A DNA stretch of 64,000 nucleotides, taken from contig JABARS010000011.1 of the NCBI GenBank assembly GCA_019187085.1, forward strand, positions 60,144 to 124,143, read 5' to 3'. The stretch comes from Pseudorhodoplanes sp. (lineage in GTDB: Bacteria > Pseudomonadota > Alphaproteobacteria > Rhizobiales > Xanthobacteraceae). Under the pieces are notes generated by a model that made no database searches, was not told the DNA's origin, and saw nothing but the letters and a program-made list of their open reading frames with translations. A program made the position numbers and the translations under genes. This document shows, piece after piece, positions 36,396-44,515 of this stretch. How positions within the stretch are numbered: position 1 is the stretch's first letter; each line of letters begins with the position of its first letter.

Positions 36396-37526
36396 ATGAC
36401 CGCACGCATTCGCGAATTTCTGAAGCACCGTCAGGACGAGGGACCATGCCTCGTCGTCGACACCGACGTCATCCGCGAGAATTTCCAGGCCTTCGCCTCG
36501 GCGCTGCCGGATACCAAGGTCTATTACGCGGTCAAGGCCAATCCGGCGCCCGAGATCCTCAGCCTGCTCGCCGAGATGGGCTCCTGCTTCGATGTCGCCT
36601 CGATCGCCGAGCTGCGCGCGGCGCTGGCCGCAGGCGCCGGCCCCGAGCGCATCTCCTACGGCAACACGATCAAGAAAGAGAGCGACATCGCGGCCGCCTT
36701 CGGCCTCGGCGTCACCATGTTCGCGGTCGATTGCGAGGCCGAGGTCGAGAAGGTGGCGCGCGCGGCCCCCGGCAGCCGCGTGGTCTGCCGCATCCGCTGC
36801 GACGGCACCGGCGCCGAATGGCCGCTGTCGCGCAAGTTCGGCTGCGAGCCCGAATTCGCCGCCGACATCCTGGAATTCGCCCACAGGAGCGGGCTCCTCG
36901 CCTACGGCATCTCCTTCCATGTCGGCTCGCAGCAGCAGAACGTGCAGGCCTGGGACGCAGCCCTCGCCTCGGCGGCAGCCGTATTCCGCACCTGCTCGGA
37001 GCGCGGCATCATGCTCTCGATGGTCAATCTCGGCGGCGGCTTCCCGGCGAAATATCTGCGCAAGACGCCGAAGCTCGAATCCTACGGTCGCGCCATTTTC
37101 CGCGCGCTGCGCCGGCATTTCGGCAACCGCATCCCGGAAACCATCATCGAGCCGGGCCGCGGCATGGTCGGCAATGCCGGCGTGATCGAGGCCGAGGTCG
37201 TGCTGATCGCCAGGCGCTCACCCGAGGACGAGGTGCGCTGGGTCTATCTCGACATCGGCAAGTTCCACGGCCTCGCCGAAACGATCGAGGAATCGATCCG
37301 CTATCCGATCCGCACCCGCAAGGACCGCGACGAGATGGCGCCCTGCGTGCTGGCCGGGCCGACCTGCGATTCGGTCGACGTGCTGTACGAGAAAAGCCCC
37401 TATCCGCTGCCGGTCTCGCTCGCCATCGGCGACAAGGTGCTGATCGAGGCCGCCGGCGCCTATACCGCGAGCTATTCGTCGGTCGGGTTCAACGGCTTCC
37501 CGCCGCTGCAGCAATACGTGATCTGA
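36396..37526 (+). CDS. ornithine decarboxylase (fold-III PLP type), paralog 2
   Basis: 376 residues, same length and same catalytic residues as the copy at 32474: Lys47 in YAVKANP, EPGRGMVG, Cys324 in GPTCDSVDVLYE. Differences cluster at the surface (for example GVTMFAVDCEAEVEK versus GVRLFAVDCKAEVEK). ATG 36396 follows GAGAGGGGAA. It has its own leader and ends before repeats, so it is a separate transcription unit. A shift in substrate preference (ornithine versus lysine) between the two copies is possible but not visible in the active-site motifs. Confidence 0.93.
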   Translation: MTARIREFLKHRQDEGPCLVVDTDVIRENFQAFASALPDTKVYYAVKANPAPEILSLLAEMGSCFDVASIAELRAALAAGAGPERISYGNTIKKESDIAAAFGLGVTMFAVDCEAEVEKVARAAPGSRVVCRIRCDGTGAEWPLSRKFGCEPEFAADILEFAHRSGLLAYGISFHVGSQQQNVQAWDAALASAAAVFRTCSERGIMLSMVNLGGGFPAKYLRKTPKLESYGRAIFRALRRHFGNRIPETIIEPGRGMVGNAGVIEAEVVLIARRSPEDEVRWVYLDIGKFHGLAETIEESIRYPIRTRKDRDEMAPCVLAGPTCDSVDVLYEKSPYPLPVSLAIGDKVLIEAAGAYTASYSSVGFNGFPPLQQYVI

Positions 37527-37547
37527 TTTCCCGCGATCGCTGCGTCC

Positions 37548-37911
37548 TTCGAGACGGCCGCTGCGCGGCCTCCTCAGGATGAGGAGAGAGGTTGGTGTCG
37601 GGCCTCGTGGGTATGAACCTCGCGTCCGCCGCGCCTGCGTGCGTCGCCATCGGCATTCGTCGCGCGCCATGTCGCGCGATCCCGGTTCTCGCTGACGCCC
37701 GGTCGTGATGACGACAACGCCTGCGTCATCCCGGGCACGGCGCAGCGTGCAACGGTGCGCCGCAGACCCGGGATCGTCCTCCGTGGGCCAGCGGCGAACG
37801 ATCCCGGCTCGCGCCGACGCGCGTCCGGGATGACGATGTTGATTTCCTGCGGCGACCTTCCTCGGTCCTCATGGTGAGGAGCGCGGCAACGCCGCGCGTC
37901 TCGAACCATAA
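37548..37911. repeat. intergenic repeat cluster, inverted pair
   Basis: This 389-bp gap has no gene. A copy of TTCGAGACGGCCGCTGCGCG...CTCAGGATGAGGA at 37548-37588 is matched in inverted orientation by TCCTCATGGTGAGGAGCGCG...CGTCTCGAACCAT at 37868-37911. Between them lie two copies of a CATCCCGGGCACGG/CCCGGGATC-type element (about 37727-37835), itself palindromic. These are dispersed intergenic repeats. The outer pair could form a stem of about 40 bp enclosing the inner element. Confidence 0.75.
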
Positions 37912-37915
37912 GGGT

Positions 37916-38923
37916 TTAACCGAGATCGACGACGCCGCCCTCGCCGTTCTCGCAGCCGAACGCGAGGCGATGACCGTCGGCGCTGAAGGCAAGCGCGGTC
38001 ACCGCCACCTTCTCGAGCTTCCTCACCGTGATCTCCGCGCCGTCGGAGAGGCGCACCAGCAGCACGAGGCCGTCGGCATAGCCTACCGCGACGATGTCAT
38101 GGGCGGGATGGGCGGCCACGACATCGAGCCGCGCAGAATAAGGCGCAAGCATTTTCGGCTGCTTGCCCATCGGCCCGTCCTTGCCCTTGAACGGCCACAG
38201 GATGAGCTGATCGGAGCCGCTGGTCGCCAGATAGTCGCCGCCCGCGGTCCACGCCATCGAGCGCACGCGCGCGGCATAGCCGGACATGCGCAGGTCCTTG
38301 CGGTCGGACAGCCGCCAACCGTGCAGCACCGGCTCCTGCATGGCGGTCATGAGGTATTTCCCGTCCCGGCTGAACGTGACGCCCAGATGCGACCCCTGCC
38401 AGGAGAACGTATCGGGCCTCGCCTCGGTCATGTTCGGGAACCAGAGCGTGGCGCCATTATAGTGCGCGATGGCAAGCCGGAACCCTTTCGGTGCGAAGGC
38501 GAGCCCGCCGACCGTCGAGGCCACCTCGTTCGACCTGATTTCGTTGCGCGTATTGCGAACGAAGGCGGTCTTGCCCGCCGACCAGGCGAGCGTGCCGTCC
38601 GGTCCGAACGTGACATGATCGATCCAGCGCCTCTTGTCGTCGGTGGCCGCAGCAGCCGATGTCATGGTCGCGTCAGTGACGACGACGCGGCCGTCGTCGC
38701 CGCCGGTCACGATCGCCTGCCCGTTGCCGTCGGAACTCAGGATCGCACCGGAATGGACCGGCAGCCGCAATTCGCCGCCGTCCGCATCGACCACGAGCAG
38801 CGCCTCCTCGCCGAGCACGAAGGCCGGCGAGCGGCCGAGAAAATGTACCGCCACGATTGGGGAGGACGCCTCCACGCGGTGGATGCGGTCGGACAGCGAG
38901 GGTGCCGCCTGTGTGTCGTTCAT
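37916..38923 (-). CDS. WD40-repeat protein
   Basis: 335 residues, no signal peptide, built from about seven WD-like blades. Examples: GGLAFAPKGFRLAIAHYNGATLWF, LGVTFSRDGKYLMTAMQEPVLHGWRL, VRSMAWTAGGDYLATSGSDQLILWPF, VTALAFSADGHRLAFGCENGEGGVVDL. It is a cytoplasmic beta-propeller, probably a protein-interaction scaffold. ATG 38923 has GAGG upstream and lies 16 bp after the CobW stop, so it is probably co-transcribed with the zinc GTPase. Such a protein next to CobW points to a role in metal-dependent protein handling, but the function is unknown. Confidence 0.82.
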   Translation of the reverse strand: MNDTQAAPSLSDRIHRVEASSPIVAVHFLGRSPAFVLGEEALLVVDADGGELRLPVHSGAILSSDGNGQAIVTGGDDGRVVVTDATMTSAAAATDDKRRWIDHVTFGPDGTLAWSAGKTAFVRNTRNEIRSNEVASTVGGLAFAPKGFRLAIAHYNGATLWFPNMTEARPDTFSWQGSHLGVTFSRDGKYLMTAMQEPVLHGWRLSDRKDLRMSGYAARVRSMAWTAGGDYLATSGSDQLILWPFKGKDGPMGKQPKMLAPYSARLDVVAAHPAHDIVAVGYADGLVLLVRLSDGAEITVRKLEKVAVTALAFSADGHRLAFGCENGEGGVVDLG

Positions 38924-38939
38924 CGCCTCACCGTCCGCG

Positions 38940-40031
38940 TCAAGCCGCACATTTCTCGAAACCCTGCCGGATCTTCTCTTCCGGGAGATCGCGGCCGATG
39001 AACACGATGCGGCTCTCGCGCGCCTCGTCCTCGCGCCAGGGGCGCTGATGGTCGCCGTCCAGGATCATATGCACGCCCTGAAACACGAACCGGTCCGGAT
39101 CGTTCTTGAACGACAGGATACCCTTGGAGCGAAGGATTTTCGGCCCCTCGGTCGCCACGAGATCCTGCACCCAGGGGAAGAACTTGTCGGGATCGAGCGG
39201 CTTTCCTGTGCGCAGCGAAACCGACTGCATGTCCTCGTCGTGATAGTGCTTCAGCGCGCCCTGCGGGGCGCCGTCATGGCCGTGGCGGTGATCGTGGTCG
39301 TGATCGGCAGGGTGGGCATGATCGTGATGATGATCATGGTGATGGCAGTGTCCGGGATCGTCGCAATGGTGATGGTCGTGGTCGGCCTCGCCGAGAAAGG
39401 CCGGCTCGATCTCCAGGATGCGGTCGAGATCGAAGGCGTTGCGGTCGAGCACCTCCGACAGCGGCACGCGCGCGCGCTCGGTACGGTGGAGCCGCGCATA
39501 GGGATTGATCGCGCGGATGCGCGCCTCGACCTCGGCAAGCTCGTCCGGCGTCACGAGATCGATCTTGTTGAGCACGATGACATCGGCGAAGGCGATCTGG
39601 TTCTTGGCTTCGGGGGCGTCGCGCAGGCGGTCGCGCAGCCATCTGGCGTCGGCCACCGTGACCACCGCATCGAGCCGCGCCTTCTCGCCGACATCGGCAT
39701 CGAGAAAGAAGGTCTGGGCGACCGGTGCCGGGTCGGCAAGTCCCGTGGTCTCCACGACGATGGCGTCGAACTTGCCGCGGCGGCGCATCAGGCCCTCGAT
39801 GATGCGGATCAGGTCGCCGCGCACCGTGCAGCAGACGCAGCCGTTGTTCATCTCGAAGACTTCCTCGTCGCTGTTGACGACGAGGTCGTTGTCGATGCCG
39901 ATCTCGCCGAACTCGTTGACGATCACGGCGTATTTCTTGCCGTGCGGCTCGGACAGGATGCGGTTGAGCAGCGTGGTCTTGCCCGCGCCGAGATAGCCGG
40001 TGAGGACGGTCACGGGGATTTTTTCGGACAT
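38940..40031 (-). CDS. CobW/COG0523-family GTPase, probable zinc metallochaperone
   Basis: 363 residues. Walker A GYLGAGKTT at 12-20, metal-binding GCVCC at 64-68, Walker B ETTGLADP, NKID for guanine recognition, and a His/Asp-rich linker (HDHHHCDDPGHCHHHDHHHD, about 217-256) before the CobW C-terminal domain (LRSKGILSF, FVFQGVHMILDG). Proteins of this family hydrolyse GTP to deliver Zn2+ (ZigA/ZNG1-like) or Co2+. It follows znuA on the same strand after 168 bp and precedes the WD40 gene, so zinc is the likely metal. No second Zur box was seen in the 168-bp gap. Confidence 0.9.
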   Translation of the reverse strand: MSEKIPVTVLTGYLGAGKTTLLNRILSEPHGKKYAVIVNEFGEIGIDNDLVVNSDEEVFEMNNGCVCCTVRGDLIRIIEGLMRRRGKFDAIVVETTGLADPAPVAQTFFLDADVGEKARLDAVVTVADARWLRDRLRDAPEAKNQIAFADVIVLNKIDLVTPDELAEVEARIRAINPYARLHRTERARVPLSEVLDRNAFDLDRILEIEPAFLGEADHDHHHCDDPGHCHHHDHHHDHAHPADHDHDHRHGHDGAPQGALKHYHDEDMQSVSLRTGKPLDPDKFFPWVQDLVATEGPKILRSKGILSFKNDPDRFVFQGVHMILDGDHQRPWREDEARESRIVFIGRDLPEEKIRQGFEKCAA

Positions 40032-40199
40032 CAGGCACTCCAGGGGCGAACGCGCGCGGCTTCATCCCGTCATTGTGCCCGGCACCGGCAGTCGCGCCAG
40101 GCGGCCTGCATGCGCACCGTGTACCGGACATCCCGATCGGGCGAGTATCGTGCCTACCCAAGCCGGACGACCTGGACAAGCCCCGCGACCGGGGCGTCG

Positions 40200-41123
40200 C
40201 TATGACATCAAAGCGGCGCTGAGCGTCCTTATATTGTGCCGGATCATGTCGATGTAAGTGGGTGCCTCGCCCTTTTCGTCAGTCAGGGCGTCGGAATAGA
40301 GCGTGCCGCCGATGCGCGCGCCGGTTTCGTCGGAAATCCGCTTCAGGAGCCGGGAATCGGTGACATTTTCCAGAAAAACGGCGGGAATCTTCTGCTTTTT
40401 GATCTGGCCGATGATGCGGGCGACATCGCGGGCCGAGGCGTCCGATTCGGTGGAGACGCCCTGCGGGGCGACGAATTCCACCCCGTAGGCGGCCCGGAAA
40501 TAGCCGAATGCGTCGTGGGTGGTGATGATGCGCCGGCGGCCGGCGGGTATGCGGCCGACCGCCTCGCGCACCTCGCGGTCGAGCGTATCGAGGCGCGCCA
40601 GATAGGCCGCGGCATTGGCCGCATAGACATCCTTGCCGGCGAGGTCGGCGGCGGCCAGCGCGTCGCGAATGTTTGCGACATAGATTTTGGCATTGGCGAC
40701 CGATTGCCAGGCGTGCGGATCGGGCTCGTTGTCATGGCCGTGGCTGTGGCCGTGCCCATGCTTGTCCGCGCCGTCCATCGCGCGCGCCTTCACGCCCTGG
40801 GCGGCCACCACCAATGCCGCCTTCGTGCCCGACGATTTGACCAGCCGCTCCATCCAGCCTTCGAAGCCGAGACCGTTGGCGAAGACCACTTTCGCCTCGG
40901 CGAGCGCGCGGGCGTCGACCGGCGTCGGCGCATAAACGTGCGCGTCACTGTTGACCGGAACGAGGCTTCTCACCTCGACGCGGTCGCCGCCGACATTCCT
41001 CACGAAGTCCGCGAGGATGGAGAAGGTCGCGACGGTCTTCAGCTTGTCCTGCGCATGGGCCGGGACAGAGCCGAGTATCAGGACGGCGGCCATCGCGATG
41101 GATGCAAAACGCACACGGGTCAT
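40200..41123 (-). CDS. znuA: zinc ABC transporter periplasmic binding protein ZnuA
   Basis: 307 residues with a signal peptide (RFASIAMAAVLILGSVPAHA-Q). Cluster A-I metal-binding protein: SDAHVYAPTPVDARAL supplies the first His, then a His-rich acidic loop (KHGHGHSHGHDNEPDPHAWQ) typical of ZnuA, then TTHDAFGYFRAAYG and GGTLYSDALTDEKGEAPTYIDMIRHN. It captures Zn2+ in the periplasm for ZnuBC. Start ATG 41123 lies 23 bp after the znuB stop. Third transporter gene in the Zur-controlled unit. Manganese binding is less likely given the His-rich loop. Confidence 0.93.
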   Translation of the reverse strand: MTRVRFASIAMAAVLILGSVPAHAQDKLKTVATFSILADFVRNVGGDRVEVRSLVPVNSDAHVYAPTPVDARALAEAKVVFANGLGFEGWMERLVKSSGTKAALVVAAQGVKARAMDGADKHGHGHSHGHDNEPDPHAWQSVANAKIYVANIRDALAAADLAGKDVYAANAAAYLARLDTLDREVREAVGRIPAGRRRIITTHDAFGYFRAAYGVEFVAPQGVSTESDASARDVARIIGQIKKQKIPAVFLENVTDSRLLKRISDETGARIGGTLYSDALTDEKGEAPTYIDMIRHNIRTLSAALMS

Positions 41124-41146
41124 GGCGGTCTCCTTCAGGCTGCGGT

Positions 41147-42013
41147 TCAGGCTTTCAGGTGACGCCCGGGGAAAAGCTGGCGCCACAAGCCGCCGACGCG
41201 GCCGAACACGATCGACAGCAGATAGAGAACGGCGGCGGCGAGAATGACGGCCGGGCCGGAGGGAACATTGACGTGGAACGATACGATCAGGCCGGCCGCG
41301 CCCGAGACGATGCCGGTCGCGACCGCGATCGCGATCATCGCGGTGATGTCGCGCGCCCAGAACCGCGCCACCGCCGCCGGGATCATCATGATGCCGACGC
41401 CGAGCAGGGTTCCGAGCGCGTGGAAGCCGGAGACGAGGTTGATCACGACCAGCGCCATGAACGCCATATGCACCGGAGCGCCCAGCCGGCTGACCGAGCG
41501 CAAGAAATTCGGATCGACGCACTCGATCACCAACGGCCGGTAGATGACCGACAGCGCCAGCAGCGACACGCTCGTGTTCACCGCCATGAAGGTGAGCATG
41601 GCATTGTCGAGGGCGAGCACATTGCCGAACAGGAAGTGAAGAAGATCGACGTTCGTGCCTTTCATGGACACGATGGTGACGCCGAGCGCGAGCGAAATCA
41701 GGAAGAAGACCGCGAGCGAGGCGTCCTCTTTCAGCTCGGTCGCCCGCGCCACCAGCCCCGCCAGCAGCGCGACGACGAAACCCGCGATCAGCCCGCCCGC
41801 GGTCATCGCGAACAGGTTGAGGCCCGCCACCAGGAACCCGATGGCCGCGCCGGGCAGGATGGCGTGCGCCATCGCGTCGCCGACGAGGCTCATGCGGCGC
41901 AGCATCAGGAACACCCCGACCGGCGCGGCGCCGAGCGCCAGCGCGCTCACGCCGACGAGCGCACGGCGCATGAACTCGAACTCGACGAAGGGGGCGATCA
42001 GCGATTCGTACAT
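41147..42013 (-). CDS. znuB: zinc ABC transporter permease ZnuB
   Basis: 288 residues, ABC-3 family permease with about eight or nine helices. The family pattern RRMSLVGDAMAHAILPGAAIGFLVAG is at residues ~38-65, and HALGTLLGVGIMMIPAAVARFWARD near 200. It forms the membrane channel with ZnuA and ZnuC. Start ATG 42013 lies 6 bp after the znuC stop. Confidence 0.93.
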   Translation of the reverse strand: MYESLIAPFVEFEFMRRALVGVSALALGAAPVGVFLMLRRMSLVGDAMAHAILPGAAIGFLVAGLNLFAMTAGGLIAGFVVALLAGLVARATELKEDASLAVFFLISLALGVTIVSMKGTNVDLLHFLFGNVLALDNAMLTFMAVNTSVSLLALSVIYRPLVIECVDPNFLRSVSRLGAPVHMAFMALVVINLVSGFHALGTLLGVGIMMIPAAVARFWARDITAMIAIAVATGIVSGAAGLIVSFHVNVPSGPAVILAAAVLYLLSIVFGRVGGLWRQLFPGRHLKA

Positions 42014-42019
42014 GCCGTA

Positions 42020-42748
42020 TCAGGCCGCGCAGGCGGCCGCCTCCTCGTCGAAGGCCTCGCACATGCGCCGCGCCTTGATAAGGTTCTCCGCGGTGAGCAC
42101 TTTCGCGGTCTCGCCCCACGCCACCTGCTCGCGCGCGAGTAGTAGCGTCTCGGGGAAATGCGCCTTGACCAGATCGATATCGTGCAGGGCCGCGAGCACG
42201 GTGCGCTGCTCGCGGTGCCAGCGGCGCACGAGCGCGACGAGATCGGCACAGGTCTTCGAATCGATGGCGTTGAACGGCTCGTCGAGCACGATCAGGCGCG
42301 CGTCCTGCAGCAGCAGGCGGGCGAACAGCATGCGCTGCATCTGCCCGCCGGACAGGGTACCGATGGTGCGCCGCTCAAAGCCGGTCAGCCCGACCGCGGC
42401 AATCGCATCCCTGATCTTGCGGTGCTCGCTTCTGCCGATGCCGCCGAGCACGCCGACCCGATGCCACAGCCCCATCGCAACCATGTCGTAGACATGGATC
42501 GGAAAGGTGCGGTCGATCTCGGCGGCCTGCGGCAGATAGGCGATGTCGCGCGCATCGATGCCCGCGCGCTCGATGCGGCCGGACAGAGGATGGATCGCGC
42601 CGACCACGCCCTTGAACAAGGTCGACTTGCCGGCGCCGTTCGGGCCGACAACCGCGACCAGCGCGCCGCTCTCCACCTCGCCGTCGAGGTGATGCACGGC
42701 GGGGTGCCGGTCGTAGCCGAGCGTCAGATTCCAGAATCGGAGTTGCAT
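42020..42748 (-). CDS. znuC: zinc ABC transporter ATP-binding protein ZnuC
   Basis: 242 residues. Walker A GPNGAGKST at 35-43, signature LSGGQMQR, Walker B LIVLDEPFNAID, H-loop in LAALHDIDLV. It energises ZnuAB. Start ATG 42748; a longer upstream frame crosses the Zur box and is not coding. It is preceded by a 55-residue His-rich microprotein gene, whose stop lies 17 bp upstream. Confidence 0.92.
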   Translation of the reverse strand: MQLRFWNLTLGYDRHPAVHHLDGEVESGALVAVVGPNGAGKSTLFKGVVGAIHPLSGRIERAGIDARDIAYLPQAAEIDRTFPIHVYDMVAMGLWHRVGVLGGIGRSEHRKIRDAIAAVGLTGFERRTIGTLSGGQMQRMLFARLLLQDARLIVLDEPFNAIDSKTCADLVALVRRWHREQRTVLAALHDIDLVKAHFPETLLLAREQVAWGETAKVLTAENLIKARRMCEAFDEEAAACAA

Positions 42749-42765
42749 CGATATCGCCGCTTTCG

Positions 42766-42933
42766 TCAGGTCAGCGCCACCATGACGGCGATCCACAGCA
42801 CCGCGACCAGCGCGCCCGACAGTGCAAGCCGCTGCCATGCCGGCAGGCGAAAGAGCGAGGGCGTTGCCGCCAGAGGCGGATGGGCGTGGCCGGGCGCATG
42901 GTCCCGGTGGTGATGGTGCCGGTAATCGTTCAT
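42766..42933 (-). CDS. 55-residue His-rich membrane microprotein, Zur-box proximal
   Basis: ATG 42933 to TGA 42766. The protein opens MNDYRHHHHRDHAPGHAHPP, giving eight His in the first 18 residues, and ends with a single membrane helix (LALSGALVAVLWIAVMVALT). It is the first open frame after the Zur box, whose edge is only two bases from the ATG, and lies 17 bp before znuC. No ribosome site fits in that space, so translation would be leaderless or nearly so. A His-rich N-terminus facing one side of the membrane suggests zinc capture or transporter regulation (inference). Not recognised as a named family. It could also be a spurious frame, but composition and position argue for a real gene. 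Confidence 0.65.
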   Translation of the reverse strand: MNDYRHHHHRDHAPGHAHPPLAATPSLFRLPAWQRLALSGALVAVLWIAVMVALT

Positions 42934-42935
42934 GA

Positions 42936-42954
42936 AATGTTATATTATAACATT
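42936..42954 (-). promoter_or_regulatory. Zur box overlapping the -10 of the znu unit
   Basis: AATGTTATATTATAACATT is a 19-bp palindrome with only the centre base unpaired. It matches the alphaproteobacterial Zur operator as known (AATGTTATA-N-TATAACATT). On the minus strand it contains TATAAT at 42949-42944, a consensus -10 box, so Zur-Zn binding would block RNA polymerase directly. The -35 region is weak. The box also lies about 150 bp before the divergent sugar kinase gene. Confidence 0.92.
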
Positions 42955-43105
42955 TGTAGCGCAGGCAAGGGGTGGAATTTCGGGTTTCAGATCCAAATCT
43001 GGGGCGGACCGCCGGCAATTTGCCAAGTTTGGCCGGCACGGCCATGGTTCGACCGGCCGGTTCCAGCCGCCGGCGGCCCCTTCCCTCAAAGCAAGACCGG
43101 CACTC

Positions 43106-44032
43106 ATGACCGAACAGAGAAAGCGCATCGTTTCGGTCGGTGAAGTCATGATCGAGATGACGCGCGGCAGCGACGGCCGGTTCGCGCTCGGCTGCGGCGG
43201 CGACACCTTCAACACGGCGGTCTATCTGGCGCGGGCCGGCCTCGACGTCGCCTACGCAACCGCGCTCGGCGACGATCTCTATTCGGACGCGATCCTGGCG
43301 CTGGCGGGCGCCGAGGGCGTCGCCTGCGATCTCGTCGTGCGCATGCCGGGCCGCCTGCCCGGCCTCTATCTGATCGAGACGGACGCGGCCGGCGAGCGGA
43401 CGTTCTACTACTGGCGCGACCATGCGCCTGCGCGCGAATTGTTCGAGCTTGGCGAATGGAGCCGGCTGGCCGCCAGCATCATGTCCGCGCGCCTCGTCTA
43501 TTTCTCCGGCATCACGCTGTCGATCTATTCGAACCAGGGCCTGGGGCGCTTTCTGGCGCTGCTGGAAATGGCGCGCCAGAACGGCGTGAAGGTCGCCTTC
43601 GACGGCAATTACCGGCCGCGCGCTTGGAAGGGCGACATCCAGCGCACGCGCACGGTGTTCATGGAGGCGCTCAAGCGCGTCGACATCGCGCTGCCGACCT
43701 TCGACGACGAGGCGCTGCTATGGGGCGATCCGCGCCCGGAAACCACGGTCGAAAGGCTTCAGTCGTTCGGGATCGCGGAAGTCGCGGTCAAGAACGGGCA
43801 CAATCCGGCGCTTGTCACCGGAGGAGAAGGAAGCGAATTCGTCGCGGTCCCCGACGTGGTCAAGCCGCTCGACACCACCGCCGCCGGCGACAGCTTCAAC
43901 GCCGGCTATCTGGCGGCGCGGCTGGGCGGAGAGACGCCGGTCGACGCCGCACTCGCCGGGCACCGGCTTGCCGCCGAGGTGATCCAGCATCGCGGCGCCA
44001 TCACCCCGCGGAAAAACGCGGCCGTGCACTGA
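43106..44032 (+). CDS. PfkB-family sugar kinase (2-keto-3-deoxygluconate kinase-like)
   Basis: 308 residues, ribokinase fold. The first PfkB signature region GCGGDTFNTAVYLARAG is at ~31-47; the second, DTTAAGDSFNAGYLAARLGG, carries catalytic Asp262. Internal DGNYRPRAWKG is the pattern of KdgK-type kinases (2-keto-3-deoxygluconate to its 6-phosphate in the Entner-Doudoroff and uronate routes). ATG 43106 is the start consistent with the family (RKRIVSVGEVMIEM); a longer frame runs back across the Zur box. Divergent from the zinc unit, convergent with crcB (13 bp between stops). Confidence 0.85.
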   Translation: MTEQRKRIVSVGEVMIEMTRGSDGRFALGCGGDTFNTAVYLARAGLDVAYATALGDDLYSDAILALAGAEGVACDLVVRMPGRLPGLYLIETDAAGERTFYYWRDHAPARELFELGEWSRLAASIMSARLVYFSGITLSIYSNQGLGRFLALLEMARQNGVKVAFDGNYRPRAWKGDIQRTRTVFMEALKRVDIALPTFDDEALLWGDPRPETTVERLQSFGIAEVAVKNGHNPALVTGGEGSEFVAVPDVVKPLDTTAAGDSFNAGYLAARLGGETPVDAALAGHRLAAEVIQHRGAITPRKNAAVH

Positions 44033-44045
44033 CGCCATGCAGCGC

Positions 44046-44420
44046 TCAGGCGAAATTCCGGATGACGTAAAGGCCCGCGAACAGGCCGGCGAGCGAGAAG
44101 ATAACCGACGCCAGGATATAGGCTGTGGCCAGGACGAGGTCGCCGCGCTCGTACAAAACCGCGACATCGAGCGAGAAAGCCGAGAAGGTCGTGAAGCCGC
44201 CCAGAACGCCCGTGGTGAAAAACAGCCGCCAGGGCTGGCTCGCCTCTTCCTTGAAGGCGAAATAGGCCGCCAGCAGACCCACGGCCAGCGAGCCGACAAT
44301 GTTGACGGTCAGCGTGCTATAGGGGAAGGCAGTTCCGAGCCAGCGGCTGCCGGCGAGATTCACGCCGTGGCGTATGGTAGATCCGATTCCTCCGCCGAGA
44401 AAAACAATCAGGTAATCCAT
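44046..44420 (-). CDS. crcB: fluoride ion channel CrcB (Fluc)
   Basis: 124 residues with four helices: FLGGGIGSTIRHGVNL, YSTLTVNIVGSLAVGLLAAYF, GVLGGFTTFSAFSLDVAVL (the F-x-T-F-S-x-F-S-x-E/D motif, here ending D) and the final LAGLFAGLY helix. Works as a dual-topology dimer that lets F- leave the cell. ATG 44420. A fluoride riboswitch is often found upstream of crcB; I looked in the 95 bases to bioF and saw no match. Confidence 0.93.
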   Translation of the reverse strand: MDYLIVFLGGGIGSTIRHGVNLAGSRWLGTAFPYSTLTVNIVGSLAVGLLAAYFAFKEEASQPWRLFFTTGVLGGFTTFSAFSLDVAVLYERGDLVLATAYILASVIFSLAGLFAGLYVIRNFA

Positions 44421-44475
44421 CGACGTCCCTCGGTTGCAGCGATTGCGGACAAGACGCTCGTGACCGGCGGATTTT

Positions 44476-44485
44476 TTGTCTATAC
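44476..44485. promoter_or_regulatory. possible biotin operator upstream of bioF
   Basis: TTGTCTATAC, 30 bases before the bioF start. It matches 8 of 10 positions of the BioR operator consensus (TTATCTATAA) as I recall it, and shares TGTCTATR with the palindrome ahead of bioB. No bioR gene is in the window, so the assignment is tentative. Confidence 0.4.
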
Positions 44486-44515
44486 CGCTATCCGGCTGCA
44501 ACGAACAATCGGGAA

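Noticed and set aside
44421..44515. Fluoride riboswitch upstream of crcB
   Set aside because: None of the conserved crcB-motif segments could be found by eye in either strand of the 95-bp gap.
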